NCBI RefSeq assembly: GCF_017303055.1
Contig: NZ_JAEKJT010000009.1
Span: 62,001 to 126,000 of the forward strand
Direction of reading: 5' to 3'
DNA from: Halomonas litopenaei
Lineage (GTDB): Bacteria; Pseudomonadota; Gammaproteobacteria; Pseudomonadales; Halomonadaceae
DNA: 64,000 nucleotides
The position numbers were made by a program, and so were the translations under genes. Below the pieces are notes generated by a model. It was not told the origin of the DNA. It worked only from the letters and a program-made list of their open reading frames with translations, and did not search any database. Shown piece after piece: positions 17,184 to 25,179 of this stretch. Position 1 is the stretch's first letter, and every line of letters begins with the position of its first letter.

Positions 17184-19454
17184 TCAGCGGTGATGGTCGT
17201 TGGCCGCATCGCGCAGACTGACGTCGCCTTTTTCTTTCAACCATTCGGTCATGGCCTCGCTCCCCATGGGGCGAGCAATCAAGAAGCCCTGCAGAACGTG
17301 GCAGCCCTGCTCGGCCAGGTGGTCGGCCACCGCCTGGTCCTCGACCCCTTCGGCCACGACCTGCAGCCCGAGGTGGTGTGCCAGCTCGATGGTGGAAGAA
17401 ACGATGACATCATCGTCGGAGCCCTTGATCAGCTGCATGATGAAGGACTTGTCGATCTTCAATTCCTGAACCGGCATGCGCTTGAGCTGGGCCAGCGATG
17501 AATAGCCGGTCCCGTAGTCATCAATGGCCAGCTCGACCCCCATGGAACGCAGCGCCTGAAGCTTGCGTGCGCCCATTTCCGGAGACTGCATCAAGGCGCT
17601 TTCGGTCAGCTCGATACACAGCTGTTCGCCCTGTAGGCCATAGCGATCCAGGGCTTTTTCCACTCGCTTGACCAGGCCAGGCTGCTGCAGATCCATCGCC
17701 GAGATATTGATGCCAAGACGAATCTTGAGCTTCATGTCACGCCAGCTGGCCAACTGGGCGCAGGCCGAGTCGATGACCCAGTGGGTCAGCTGGTGAATCT
17801 GCCCGGAGCGTTCCGCCAGCTCGATGAATTCATCCGGAGGAATCCAGCCCAGCTGCGGGTGATCCCAGCGCAACAGCGCCTCCAGCCCGATCACTCGTCC
17901 GGTCAGCGCCGACACCTGCGGCTGATACCTGAGGGAGAATTCGCCCCGGTGGGCGGCGTGCTGCAAGTCTCGCACCAGGGCCAGATGGCGAAGATGGCTC
18001 TCATCCTGTCCGCGCTGGTAGCACTGATGGGCCTGACGTAGCTGGCGTGCACGATCCAGCGCGATCTCGGCTCGCCGCAGCAACAGGTTGGCCTCATCGC
18101 CGTGCTCTGGGAAACGTGCTTCGCCCATGGCCACCTTCAACGACACGGGAGAGTCGTCGAGCCGCAGCTCACGGGTCAGCCCACGCAGGGTATCCTCAAG
18201 CCACAGCGGCTCAAGGCGGGCCACCGTGAGCAACAGCAGAAACTCATCCCCGCTCAAGCGATAGGCCCCCACCTTGGGGGCCGGCAGGTCGGCAAGCCGC
18301 TGGGCCAGGGTACTCAGTACCCGGTCACCAAAGTCGTGACCGAAGGTATCGTTGATCCGACGCATGTGGTTGATGGTCAGGCGCAACAGGGTAAAGGGGC
18401 GCCCGGTCTCGATGGCGGCTTCGATATCCTCGTTGGCACATTGGCGATTACCCAGTCCCGTCAACTGATCCTGCCGCGCGCGGGTGCGCATGTCCTCTTC
18501 CCGTCGTGACAGATCCCCTTGCATCTTCAACAGGGTGGAGGACAGCAAGCCAAACTCGCCTTGCCTGGGCATACGCTTGAGGTCCAGCGGTTCTCCTCGA
18601 CCGACGCTTTTCGCCGCGCCCGCCAGACGCAGCAGTGGCAGGCTGACGCCACGGGCGATCAGCACCACCGCCACCAGCATCAGGCCCAGGCTTACCGCAA
18701 AGATGGTCGCCAGACTGACCTTCACGTCCTGGTAGTTCGCCAAAAGTGTCTCGAGAGAGCGCTCCACCACGATATCAATGCGCCCTTGCTCGCCCTGATA
18801 AAGGGGGAGACGGCGACTGAGCCCCTGGTGATCCTGCCCCGCTGCAACATCGTTCGGTGACACCGAGACATCAAAGTGGGCCTGACTGCCAATCAACCCG
18901 GACAGCGCCGACGCCATCGACTCATCCAGACGGAATCCCAGCGCCAACCGGGCAGCGCCCGCCCCCGGCGGTAGCGGATGCTGAACCAGCTGGTAGCCCA
19001 GCCCATTGAGAATGCTGGGGGAAACGACGCCCGCATCGTCCGTCGTGAGCGGCATCCGCCAGCTGTCGACAAAGACACCCGACCCTGCCGCAGGCTGGCT
19101 GGAAGCCATGACGTGCCCTGCCTCATCCAGCAACAGCAGGGTATCTGCGCCCATCCGGGCGGCCTGCTGCCGCAAGGTGCCAGCGGCGGCCAGGCGCGAC
19201 GACGTGTCGACCAGGACATCATCGACGGCGGCAAGAAAGCGCGGGTCATCGACCAGCAGGTCCACATTGCGCAGCAACTGCTGCCCCCACCCTTCAAGCA
19301 GAGCCACCGCCACCCCCGAGGCGACATCCAGCTCACGCTTGCCTTGCTCCAGCGCCGCGGAGCGAACCGCACTCAGCACCGCCCAGGAAGCCACCAGCTG
19401 GATACCGAGTGTCAACAACAGCATCACCAGCAGCAGCCTTGCACGAAAGGACAT
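17184..19454 (-). CDS. Membrane-bound GGDEF-EAL protein, probable c-di-GMP phosphodiesterase
   Basis: The 756-residue protein has a transmembrane helix at about 5-30, a periplasmic sensor domain (about 31-245), a second helix (248-268), a HAMP region (269-325), a GGDEF domain (325-480) and an EAL domain (500-750). The GGDEF motif is changed to SGDEF (401-405), so cyclase activity is doubtful and the domain may be regulatory. The EAL domain keeps GLEALLRW, NIS, DDYGTGYSSL, KIDKSF and AEGVED, the residues expected of an active phosphodiesterase. It would lower c-di-GMP in response to a periplasmic signal. It stands alone, convergent with the SDR gene. Confidence 0.9.
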   Translation of the reverse strand: MSFRARLLLVMLLLTLGIQLVASWAVLSAVRSAALEQGKRELDVASGVAVALLEGWGQQLLRNVDLLVDDPRFLAAVDDVLVDTSSRLAAAGTLRQQAARMGADTLLLLDEAGHVMASSQPAAGSGVFVDSWRMPLTTDDAGVVSPSILNGLGYQLVQHPLPPGAGAARLALGFRLDESMASALSGLIGSQAHFDVSVSPNDVAAGQDHQGLSRRLPLYQGEQGRIDIVVERSLETLLANYQDVKVSLATIFAVSLGLMLVAVVLIARGVSLPLLRLAGAAKSVGRGEPLDLKRMPRQGEFGLLSSTLLKMQGDLSRREEDMRTRARQDQLTGLGNRQCANEDIEAAIETGRPFTLLRLTINHMRRINDTFGHDFGDRVLSTLAQRLADLPAPKVGAYRLSGDEFLLLLTVARLEPLWLEDTLRGLTRELRLDDSPVSLKVAMGEARFPEHGDEANLLLRRAEIALDRARQLRQAHQCYQRGQDESHLRHLALVRDLQHAAHRGEFSLRYQPQVSALTGRVIGLEALLRWDHPQLGWIPPDEFIELAERSGQIHQLTHWVIDSACAQLASWRDMKLKIRLGINISAMDLQQPGLVKRVEKALDRYGLQGEQLCIELTESALMQSPEMGARKLQALRSMGVELAIDDYGTGYSSLAQLKRMPVQELKIDKSFIMQLIKGSDDDVIVSSTIELAHHLGLQVVAEGVEDQAVADHLAEQGCHVLQGFLIARPMGSEAMTEWLKEKGDVSLRDAANDHHR

Positions 19455-19821
19455 GCAGGTTCCCCTATTCTCAACCTTGCGTCTTCCCTAAGTCAGCCAT
19501 GGTCGTGATCCATGACGGCCCACCTGCACGGTTCATTATCGCCAACACCAGCCGAAGATGCCCGTCAAGATCTGCTCAGCGCATGGGTCTAGCCTGTCAC
19601 AGCGACCTGCTGACGCCATATCAGTCACAATGACCAGCTACTGTAAGTCGATGTCCCCCTGTCTCAGCCGCCATCCCTGGCAGTCTCTGGCAGGCCCCGG
19701 CGGCCCCAAGGCGAAGGCGGCAAAGCCCGTGCCGTCCAAGCGCCGGCGAGAGGCACGTCAATCAATCGTCTTCCGCCCAGGCTCTGGTATGCTGGCGCAA
19801 CACCCTTCAAGCGAGGACACG
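19455..19821. other. Intergenic region between divergent genes
   Basis: This 367-base gap separates the GGDEF-EAL gene (-) from the FCD regulator gene (+) and must hold both promoters. A TATGCT box at 19788-19793 lies 29 bases before the regulator start, without a convincing -35. A + strand frame runs into the regulator from 19558, but its residues are of low-complexity basic type and it lacks a ribosome site, so it is not taken as coding. No strong palindrome was seen. Confidence 0.5.
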
Positions 19822-20568
19822 ATGGCCGGAACTTCCTCCCGCAGACGTCCCTATCAACTGGCAGAAACCATCAAGGGCTGGATCGTCGAGCGCGAGCTGT
19901 CTCCCGGCGACCGTCTCCCGGGCGAAGCAGAGTTGATGGCGTTGCTGGGCGCCTCCAAGGGCACGATCAGAGAAAGCATCAGGGTGCTGGAAGCCCAGGG
20001 GCTGGTGGAAACCCGTACTGGCCCTGGCGGTGGGGTATTTATCCGTCAGATGAGCGAGGCCAGAGCCATCTCGCTGCTCAGCCACTATCTCTACTTCAAG
20101 GACATCTCGGTCCGGGACATCTACCAGATTCGGCTCGCCCTCGAGCCGGAAATGGTGGCATCGCTGGCGGGCAACGTCGGCGCCAGCGACATCGCTCGCC
20201 TGCGCGAGTCCCTTCACAGCTATGCCACCCCCGCCGGAGACATGCACGCAGAGCGCCAGCAGCATATCGACTCGCTCGACTTTCATCAGGAGCTGGCGCA
20301 GCTGTCCGGCGGCAATCCACTGCTGGCGTTCATCATCCGCTTTACCGCTCAGGTGCTGTCAGACCTCACGGTGTACCGCCGACTGTATGAGCCAGGGGAC
20401 CACCCTATAGGGCCTGCCGGATGCCAGTACCACGCCGAGATTCTGGATGCCATCGAAGCGGGTGATGCAACGCGCGCTCACACCCTTATGCGCGACCATC
20501 TGCTGGAGGCCCAGGGCATCATGCAAGGCAACGAAGCCCAGGTCACCAGGGGCTTCCTCAGTGAGTGA
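19822..20568 (+). CDS. GntR/FCD-family regulator
   Basis: The 248-residue protein has the winged helix (LAETIKGWIVERELSPGDRL, then LLGASKGTIRESIRVLEAQGLVET) and an FCD domain with DFHQELAQLSGGNPLL and YHAEILDAIEAGD, which carry the usual metal-binding residues. The start at ATG 19822 has a GCGAGGA ribosome site; longer readings are not supported. It faces a convergent three-gene group (carrier, DUF1028 protein, M20 amidohydrolase), whose promoter contains a 16-base palindrome that this regulator may bind. Confidence 0.85.
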   Translation: MAGTSSRRRPYQLAETIKGWIVERELSPGDRLPGEAELMALLGASKGTIRESIRVLEAQGLVETRTGPGGGVFIRQMSEARAISLLSHYLYFKDISVRDIYQIRLALEPEMVASLAGNVGASDIARLRESLHSYATPAGDMHAERQQHIDSLDFHQELAQLSGGNPLLAFIIRFTAQVLSDLTVYRRLYEPGDHPIGPAGCQYHAEILDAIEAGDATRAHTLMRDHLLEAQGIMQGNEAQVTRGFLSE

Positions 20569-20616
20569 GGCCTTGGGAACCATTGCATAAAGGCCTGCAC
20601 GGACGCGTCACAGCCA

Positions 20617-21870
20617 TCAGCGCGAGACATCCGCCGACAGCCTGTCGAGGAAGCGCATCAGCACTCGCGTCGCGGCCCCAGCATCGGCTGCCGTGATAGC
20701 CTCGTCCGGGTGGTGGCTGAGACCATCGGTGCAGCGGACGAACAGCATGCCGATATCGGTCAACTCGCACATCGCCAAGCCATCGTGGCCAGCGCCGCTG
20801 AACAGGGTGTCTGCTGGCTCTTCACAGTCACGGCACGCGTTGTGCAGCGACTGCATTAACCCATCGGCACACGCCACGGCCTCGGCCTGATAGGTTTGCT
20901 CGATCTCGAGGGCCAACTGGCGGTTACTGGCCAACCGCCGACAGGCCGCCAGAATGGCCTCACGCCCCTGCTCTCGAACCTCCAGCCGGGGCGAGCGTAG
21001 CTCCAGGGTGAAGGTCACCTCTGCCGGAATGACGTTAACCGCATTGGGGCGAACCTCAAGCTTGCCCACCACGCCGACAAAGTCGTCGGTGGCGTTGAGG
21101 ATACAATCAACCTCCGCGATCATCTCGGCCGCACCCACCAGCGCATCACGCCGTCCTGGCATCGGCGTCGTTCCGGCATGTCCGGCCTTGCCTCCCACCG
21201 TGACCCGATGTCGCTCGATCCCGGTCAAGGCGGTCACTATTCCAAGCGCGTGGTCTCTCTGCTCCAGCACCGGACCTTGCTCAATATGCACTTCGACGAA
21301 ACCGAGCACCGTATCCGGGTCCCTGGCCAGAGACGCTATCTGTTCCGGATCTCCGCCAAACGCCTTCAGCGCCTCGCCAAGACTCACCCCATTGGCGTCG
21401 CGCGCCTCAAGGCTGGTCGGGTCAAAGCGGCCGGCCAGGGCGCGACTACCAATCAACGTCGATTGAAAGCGCGTCCCCTCCTCATCGCCGAAGGCCACCA
21501 CCTCGACCCCGTATTCCAGTTCGAACCCTTGCTGCTTCAGAGTTTCCAGCGCCAGCAGCGGCAGCGCGACGCCCAGCATTCCATCGTACTTGCCGCCCTC
21601 TACCACCGTGTCCTGATGCGACCCCATGATCAGGGTTCGCGCTCCGGCCTTGGCCTTGTCGCAACGGCCGACCAGGTTGCCTGAGGCGTCAAGCTGAGGC
21701 GTCAGACCGGCGCGACGCATCCACTCGGCGATGATCTCGAGCACCTGACGATGCTCGTTGGAACAGAATAGGCGCGTCACTCCAGGGCCAGGCTCGGAGC
21801 ATTCCGCCGCGGCATCCAGTCGCTCCAATAGCTGCTGGCCAAGGGCCAACGGTTCACAATCGGGGTGCAT
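20617..21870 (-). CDS. M20-family amidohydrolase (allantoate amidohydrolase/N-carbamoyl-L-amino acid hydrolase type)
   Basis: This 417-residue zinc enzyme has MGSHQDTVVEGGKYDGMLGV (metal His and bridging Asp), VVAFGDEEGTRF (Glu-Glu pair), EVHIEQGPVLE, the dimerisation-domain segment GKAGHAGTTPMPGRRDAL, FSGAGHDG and SHHPDE near the C-terminus. This is the pattern of the AllC/HyuC group, which hydrolyses N-carbamoyl or ureido groups releasing ammonia. The true substrate is not set by these motifs. It is the last gene of a - strand group with a DUF1028 gene and a carrier gene. Confidence 0.87.
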   Translation of the reverse strand: MHPDCEPLALGQQLLERLDAAAECSEPGPGVTRLFCSNEHRQVLEIIAEWMRRAGLTPQLDASGNLVGRCDKAKAGARTLIMGSHQDTVVEGGKYDGMLGVALPLLALETLKQQGFELEYGVEVVAFGDEEGTRFQSTLIGSRALAGRFDPTSLEARDANGVSLGEALKAFGGDPEQIASLARDPDTVLGFVEVHIEQGPVLEQRDHALGIVTALTGIERHRVTVGGKAGHAGTTPMPGRRDALVGAAEMIAEVDCILNATDDFVGVVGKLEVRPNAVNVIPAEVTFTLELRSPRLEVREQGREAILAACRRLASNRQLALEIEQTYQAEAVACADGLMQSLHNACRDCEEPADTLFSGAGHDGLAMCELTDIGMLFVRCTDGLSHHPDEAITAADAGAATRVLMRFLDRLSADVSR

Positions 21871-21941
21871 GACATCTCCTGTGAGGCGTCTTGTGGGTAG
21901 TCACTTGCAGATAAGAAGAAAGAGGAAGCCAGGCTGAGGCA

Positions 21942-22646
21942 TCAGCGCCGGGGCATCGCCGCCAGAAAGTCGGCAAACGTCGACTCACGTACACGACGTA
22001 TCAGGCCGCGCAGCTCACCGACCAGGTCCCCTTCGCACCAGTCGATGCGCAGGTCGATAGGGGCCTGGTGAAAGGATTCGACGCGCAGTGCCGCCGAGCG
22101 CGTGCCGCGGACATCACCGCCACACCCCAAGGCCGCTTCCAGCGCATCCACCAGGCTTTCGGGCAGGCAACGCTCGTAGTCCGCGCGATACACCGGCATC
22201 GTGCCAGCGGCAATCACCGCCCCGGCGTTGCGGCAGCTGGACGACAGCAAGGTGTCGCACAGCGCATTGACGACACGCCGATCCGCCAGCAGGTTGCCTG
22301 CCGCGGCTACGCCAGGGTAGTGGCACGATGCGACCACGGCTCCGTTGTCGGCACCGTTGTGAAGCGCCGACGTTCCGTAGCGATCCATCACCAGACACTG
22401 ACGCAAGGTCGCTTGCGGATCCTGAACGACTTGATCGTCGAGGGCTTGCTGAGCGCGAACATCATCGGCGAGCGCCTGGCGAATACCCTCCGGATACCAG
22501 GGATGGGTCACACGACCTTGCGTCGCGCAGGCGCCGATACCCCGCCAGGCATGATGGACGTAGCCCCCTACCGCCACGCCTCCGGTGGCGGTCAGGGCCG
22601 CCACCGTGCCAGTGTCTGGGTTGACGTGCAGTAGAGATAGCGTCAT
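21942..22646 (-). CDS. DUF1028 family protein (Ntn-hydrolase-like)
   Basis: The 234-residue protein shows the DUF1028 hallmark in its first 45 residues: MTLSLLHVNPDTG, ALTATGGVAVGGYVHH and GIGACATQGRV. Later GNLLADRRVVNAL resembles the conserved GN segment of the family. DUF1028 proteins have an Ntn-hydrolase-like fold and unknown reaction; they are often encoded beside peptidase or amidohydrolase genes, as here. The start is placed at 22646, 8 bases after the carrier gene stop, instead of at a longer frame starting inside that gene. A 71-base gap separates it from the amidohydrolase gene. Confidence 0.82.
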   Translation of the reverse strand: MTLSLLHVNPDTGTVAALTATGGVAVGGYVHHAWRGIGACATQGRVTHPWYPEGIRQALADDVRAQQALDDQVVQDPQATLRQCLVMDRYGTSALHNGADNGAVVASCHYPGVAAAGNLLADRRVVNALCDTLLSSSCRNAGAVIAAGTMPVYRADYERCLPESLVDALEAALGCGGDVRGTRSAALRVESFHQAPIDLRIDWCEGDLVGELRGLIRRVRESTFADFLAAMPRR

Positions 22647-22654
22647 GGGATGGC

Positions 22655-24043
22655 TCAGTAGCCAACCATGTGGCCAAGCACCAGACCGCCCCAGGACAGC
22701 ACGTAGACCAGCGCCATGAACGGAAGAATCGCCTTCAGCCACTGCTCGTAGGAAACGCGGCCCAGGGCCAGCATCGCCAGGGTTCCACCGGACGTCGGGA
22801 CGATCAGGTTCGTCAGACCATCACCGACCTGGAAGGCGGTAATCATCAACTGACGACTCATGCCGACCAGGTCTGCCACCGGGATCAGAATCGGCATGGT
22901 GACCAAGGCCTGACCCGAGCCAGAAGGCACGAACAGATTGATTGCCCCCTGCACCACGCTGGCCATGATCGCCGAGAGCGCAGCGGGAATATTCTGGATC
23001 AGTCCGCTGAGACCATAGACGATGGTGTCAATGATCTGGGCATCCTTGAGGATCACCTGAATGGATGCTGCCAGGCCGATGACCAGGGCTCCTGCGGTGA
23101 CTCCCGACGCACCCTCCATCATCTGCTTGACGATCTCATTGGCCGACAGCCCATTGACGATACCGATCACAATCGCAATCAGCAGGAACATGCCGGCGAT
23201 CTCGTTGATGTACCAGCCCTGGGTGAATACACCGACCAGCATGGCCGCCAGGCCGCCGACAAACACCACCAGCGTCCACTTGTCGCGACCACTCAGGCGA
23301 TACTCATCCAGGGACTTGCTCATGGCCTTGGCGTCGTTGGGTTCACGAAACTCCATCCGCGTCACAAAGCGGCAGATGTACCAGGACAACAAGGCCAGTG
23401 ACGTGACCACCAGCAAGGCCCGCAGCCAGGCACCGGAGAATGTCGGCAGCTCGGCGATGCCCTGGGCAACACCGACGGTGTAGGGATTGATCGGAGACAG
23501 GGCAAAGCCGACCCCTATGCCGCCCACCGCCATGGTGGTGCCTACCAGGCTGGAACAGCCCACGGCGCTGGCGATGAGCACCGCGATGGGCACCAGCGCA
23601 ATGTTGTTTTCAAAGCCGACGGCCACCCCAAAGAAGCCATAGATAAAGGTCCCGGCGGTGATAATGACATTGCGACGCTCGATACCGACGCGATTGACCG
23701 CTACACCGATAGCATTCTCGAGCGCGCCAGTGCGCTGGAGGATATGAAACAGCCCTCCTGCGATGAACACGATGAACAGATATAGCGATGCCGCGTTAAG
23801 GCCTTTGGGAATCGCGACAAAGATATCGAATGGCGAAATCGCGGCCACGTCAGTGAGGTAGTGAAATGAGTCGGGCACGACCCGGGTACGCCCATCCTGC
23901 ATCACTCGCTCGAACTCACCGGCGGGAATGATATAGGTCAGCGCGAAGGTCGCCAGCAGAATCAAGAAGATCAGCACCATCGGGTCAGGCACTGTTCTGT
24001 ACCATTTCTTGCGCTCGGCAAGCGCTTGATCACGAACACTCAT
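22655..24043 (-). CDS. YfcC/DcuC-family carboxylate or basic amino acid carrier
   Basis: The 462-residue protein has a dozen hydrophobic segments and family motifs: TYIIPAGEFER after the first helix, FENNIALVPIAVLIA, NPYTVGVAQGIAELPTFSG and, near the C-terminus, FVPSGSGQALVTMPILIP and GDGLTNLIVPTSGG. These match the YfcC group, which is thought to carry dicarboxylates or amino acids. Given the M20 amidohydrolase after it, a peptide-like or ureido-acid substrate is possible. The start at 24043 has a good AAGGA ribosome site. It is the first gene of the group and its promoter lies at 24152-24180. Confidence 0.85.
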   Translation of the reverse strand: MSVRDQALAERKKWYRTVPDPMVLIFLILLATFALTYIIPAGEFERVMQDGRTRVVPDSFHYLTDVAAISPFDIFVAIPKGLNAASLYLFIVFIAGGLFHILQRTGALENAIGVAVNRVGIERRNVIITAGTFIYGFFGVAVGFENNIALVPIAVLIASAVGCSSLVGTTMAVGGIGVGFALSPINPYTVGVAQGIAELPTFSGAWLRALLVVTSLALLSWYICRFVTRMEFREPNDAKAMSKSLDEYRLSGRDKWTLVVFVGGLAAMLVGVFTQGWYINEIAGMFLLIAIVIGIVNGLSANEIVKQMMEGASGVTAGALVIGLAASIQVILKDAQIIDTIVYGLSGLIQNIPAALSAIMASVVQGAINLFVPSGSGQALVTMPILIPVADLVGMSRQLMITAFQVGDGLTNLIVPTSGGTLAMLALGRVSYEQWLKAILPFMALVYVLSWGGLVLGHMVGY

Positions 24044-24151
24044 CAGGTTGTCCTTGTTATGTGGGACAGAAGGGGTGGCGGCCGCAGTGGAGGCTGCAGA
24101 CCAGGAGCGAAAGCAGACAGGCCGCGGGGCTGCGGCCTGGCAATGCCCCAC

Positions 24152-24180
24152 AGTATTTATCATGATAAATAGAGGGTCAA
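24152..24180 (-). promoter_or_regulatory. Sigma-70-type promoter with an embedded 16-base palindrome
   Basis: Read on the - strand, TTGACC (24175-24180) and AATACT (24152-24157) are spaced exactly 17 bases, a good -35/-10 pair for the carrier gene starting at 24043. The spacer holds the perfect palindrome ATTTATCATGATAAAT (24155-24170), which also covers part of the -10. Binding there would block RNA polymerase. The adjacent FCD regulator is the likely ligand-controlled repressor, although the link is by proximity only. Confidence 0.65.
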
Positions 24181-24637
24181 GATCATCGCCCGGGTGCGAT
24201 GTGAAGGCGAGGTGCAGGGAACGGACGTCCAAGCCTCAGACCATCATTCTAGGGGTGGCGTAAGGTCGCAGCACAGTATTTGCCAAACTGCTCTGATTGA
24301 GGCGCACAACGCCTACAAAAAATGCTCTAACTAGCAAATACACAACGAAAAAGCGCGGAACGCGCCTGACACCCTTGCACAACTCTCCGTCAAGCACCTA
24401 ACAATTACGCAGGGGTGATCCGAATCATTCTTATGAACCAGCACGATTTACGCGGATCGTACTAGAACTTGCGCCATCGACTATCTGGTCACAGTGCGAA
24501 ACTCGGTAGGATTCACATCAGCACATGGCAGCAAGTCTCATACGTTCGTTTCGCCCTTGCGCATTGTCGGCGCACAGGCACTACAGACAGGAAACTCGCC
24601 CAGGACATTCGTACAGGAACCTCAGGACGATCCGCCG
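24181..24637. other. Intergenic region before the DUF805 gene
   Basis: About 450 bases without a supported gene. It is more AT-rich than its surroundings. A short inverted repeat GCGCG-GAA-CGCGC is at 24353-24365. A frame reading into the DUF805 gene from 24494 has no ribosome site and no family match, so the region is taken to hold the DUF805 promoter only. Confidence 0.45.
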
Positions 24638-25150
24638 ATGCAACGACCTACTGCTTCCACTCTTCAAGATGATGTGGCGTCTTGTGCCAACGTGCCCCGC
24701 CACCCCTTGGACCCACGTCCGGGCCTGCCCGGCTACTGGTTCGACAGCATCAGCGGACGCGAAAGTCGGGCTGACTTCTGCCTCAACGCCATCCTGGCCC
24801 TCTCTTGTTACTACGCAGGTCTATGGGCCTTGATCATCACCGCGCCCGACCTCAACGACAGCGTCTCTCCGGAGGGACTGCTGGTGGGGGCAGGCTGGCT
24901 ACTGGTCAGCGTATATCCCCTGGTGCTGCACGGCGTTCGCCGCCTGCATGATGTGGGCCAACGCGGCCACTGCAGCGTCATGCTGCTGTTTCCCGGAGCC
25001 AATCTCCTGCTGACGGTGGTCCTGGTCATGCAGCCCGGCGAAACGACCATCAATGAGCATGGTGAGCGCGAGCGGGGGCATCAAGGGGTGATGGCGGTCA
25101 AGTCGCTGCTTACCGTAGGCATCTGGGTCAGCTGCTTTTTCCTGTTCTGA
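24638..25150 (+). CDS. DUF805 family membrane protein
   Basis: The 170-residue protein has the DUF805 layout: a soluble N-terminus, YWFDSISGRESRADF before the first helix, three to four hydrophobic segments, and the signature HGVRRLHDVGQRGHCSVMLLFPGANLLL. The function of DUF805 proteins is unknown. The start at 24638 follows an AGGA ribosome site. It is a single gene, convergent with the sigma-54 activator gene 29 bases away. A second, diverged DUF805 gene lies at 36630, beyond the guanidino locus. Confidence 0.82.
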   Translation: MQRPTASTLQDDVASCANVPRHPLDPRPGLPGYWFDSISGRESRADFCLNAILALSCYYAGLWALIITAPDLNDSVSPEGLLVGAGWLLVSVYPLVLHGVRRLHDVGQRGHCSVMLLFPGANLLLTVVLVMQPGETTINEHGERERGHQGVMAVKSLLTVGIWVSCFFLF

Positions 25151-25179
25151 CGGCGGTACCATCGCCGACCACGCACCGC

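Noticed and set aside
19558..19821. Long N-terminal extension of the FCD regulator
   Set aside because: No ribosome site, no similarity to the family, and the winged helix normally begins within the first 20 residues, as it does from ATG 19822.
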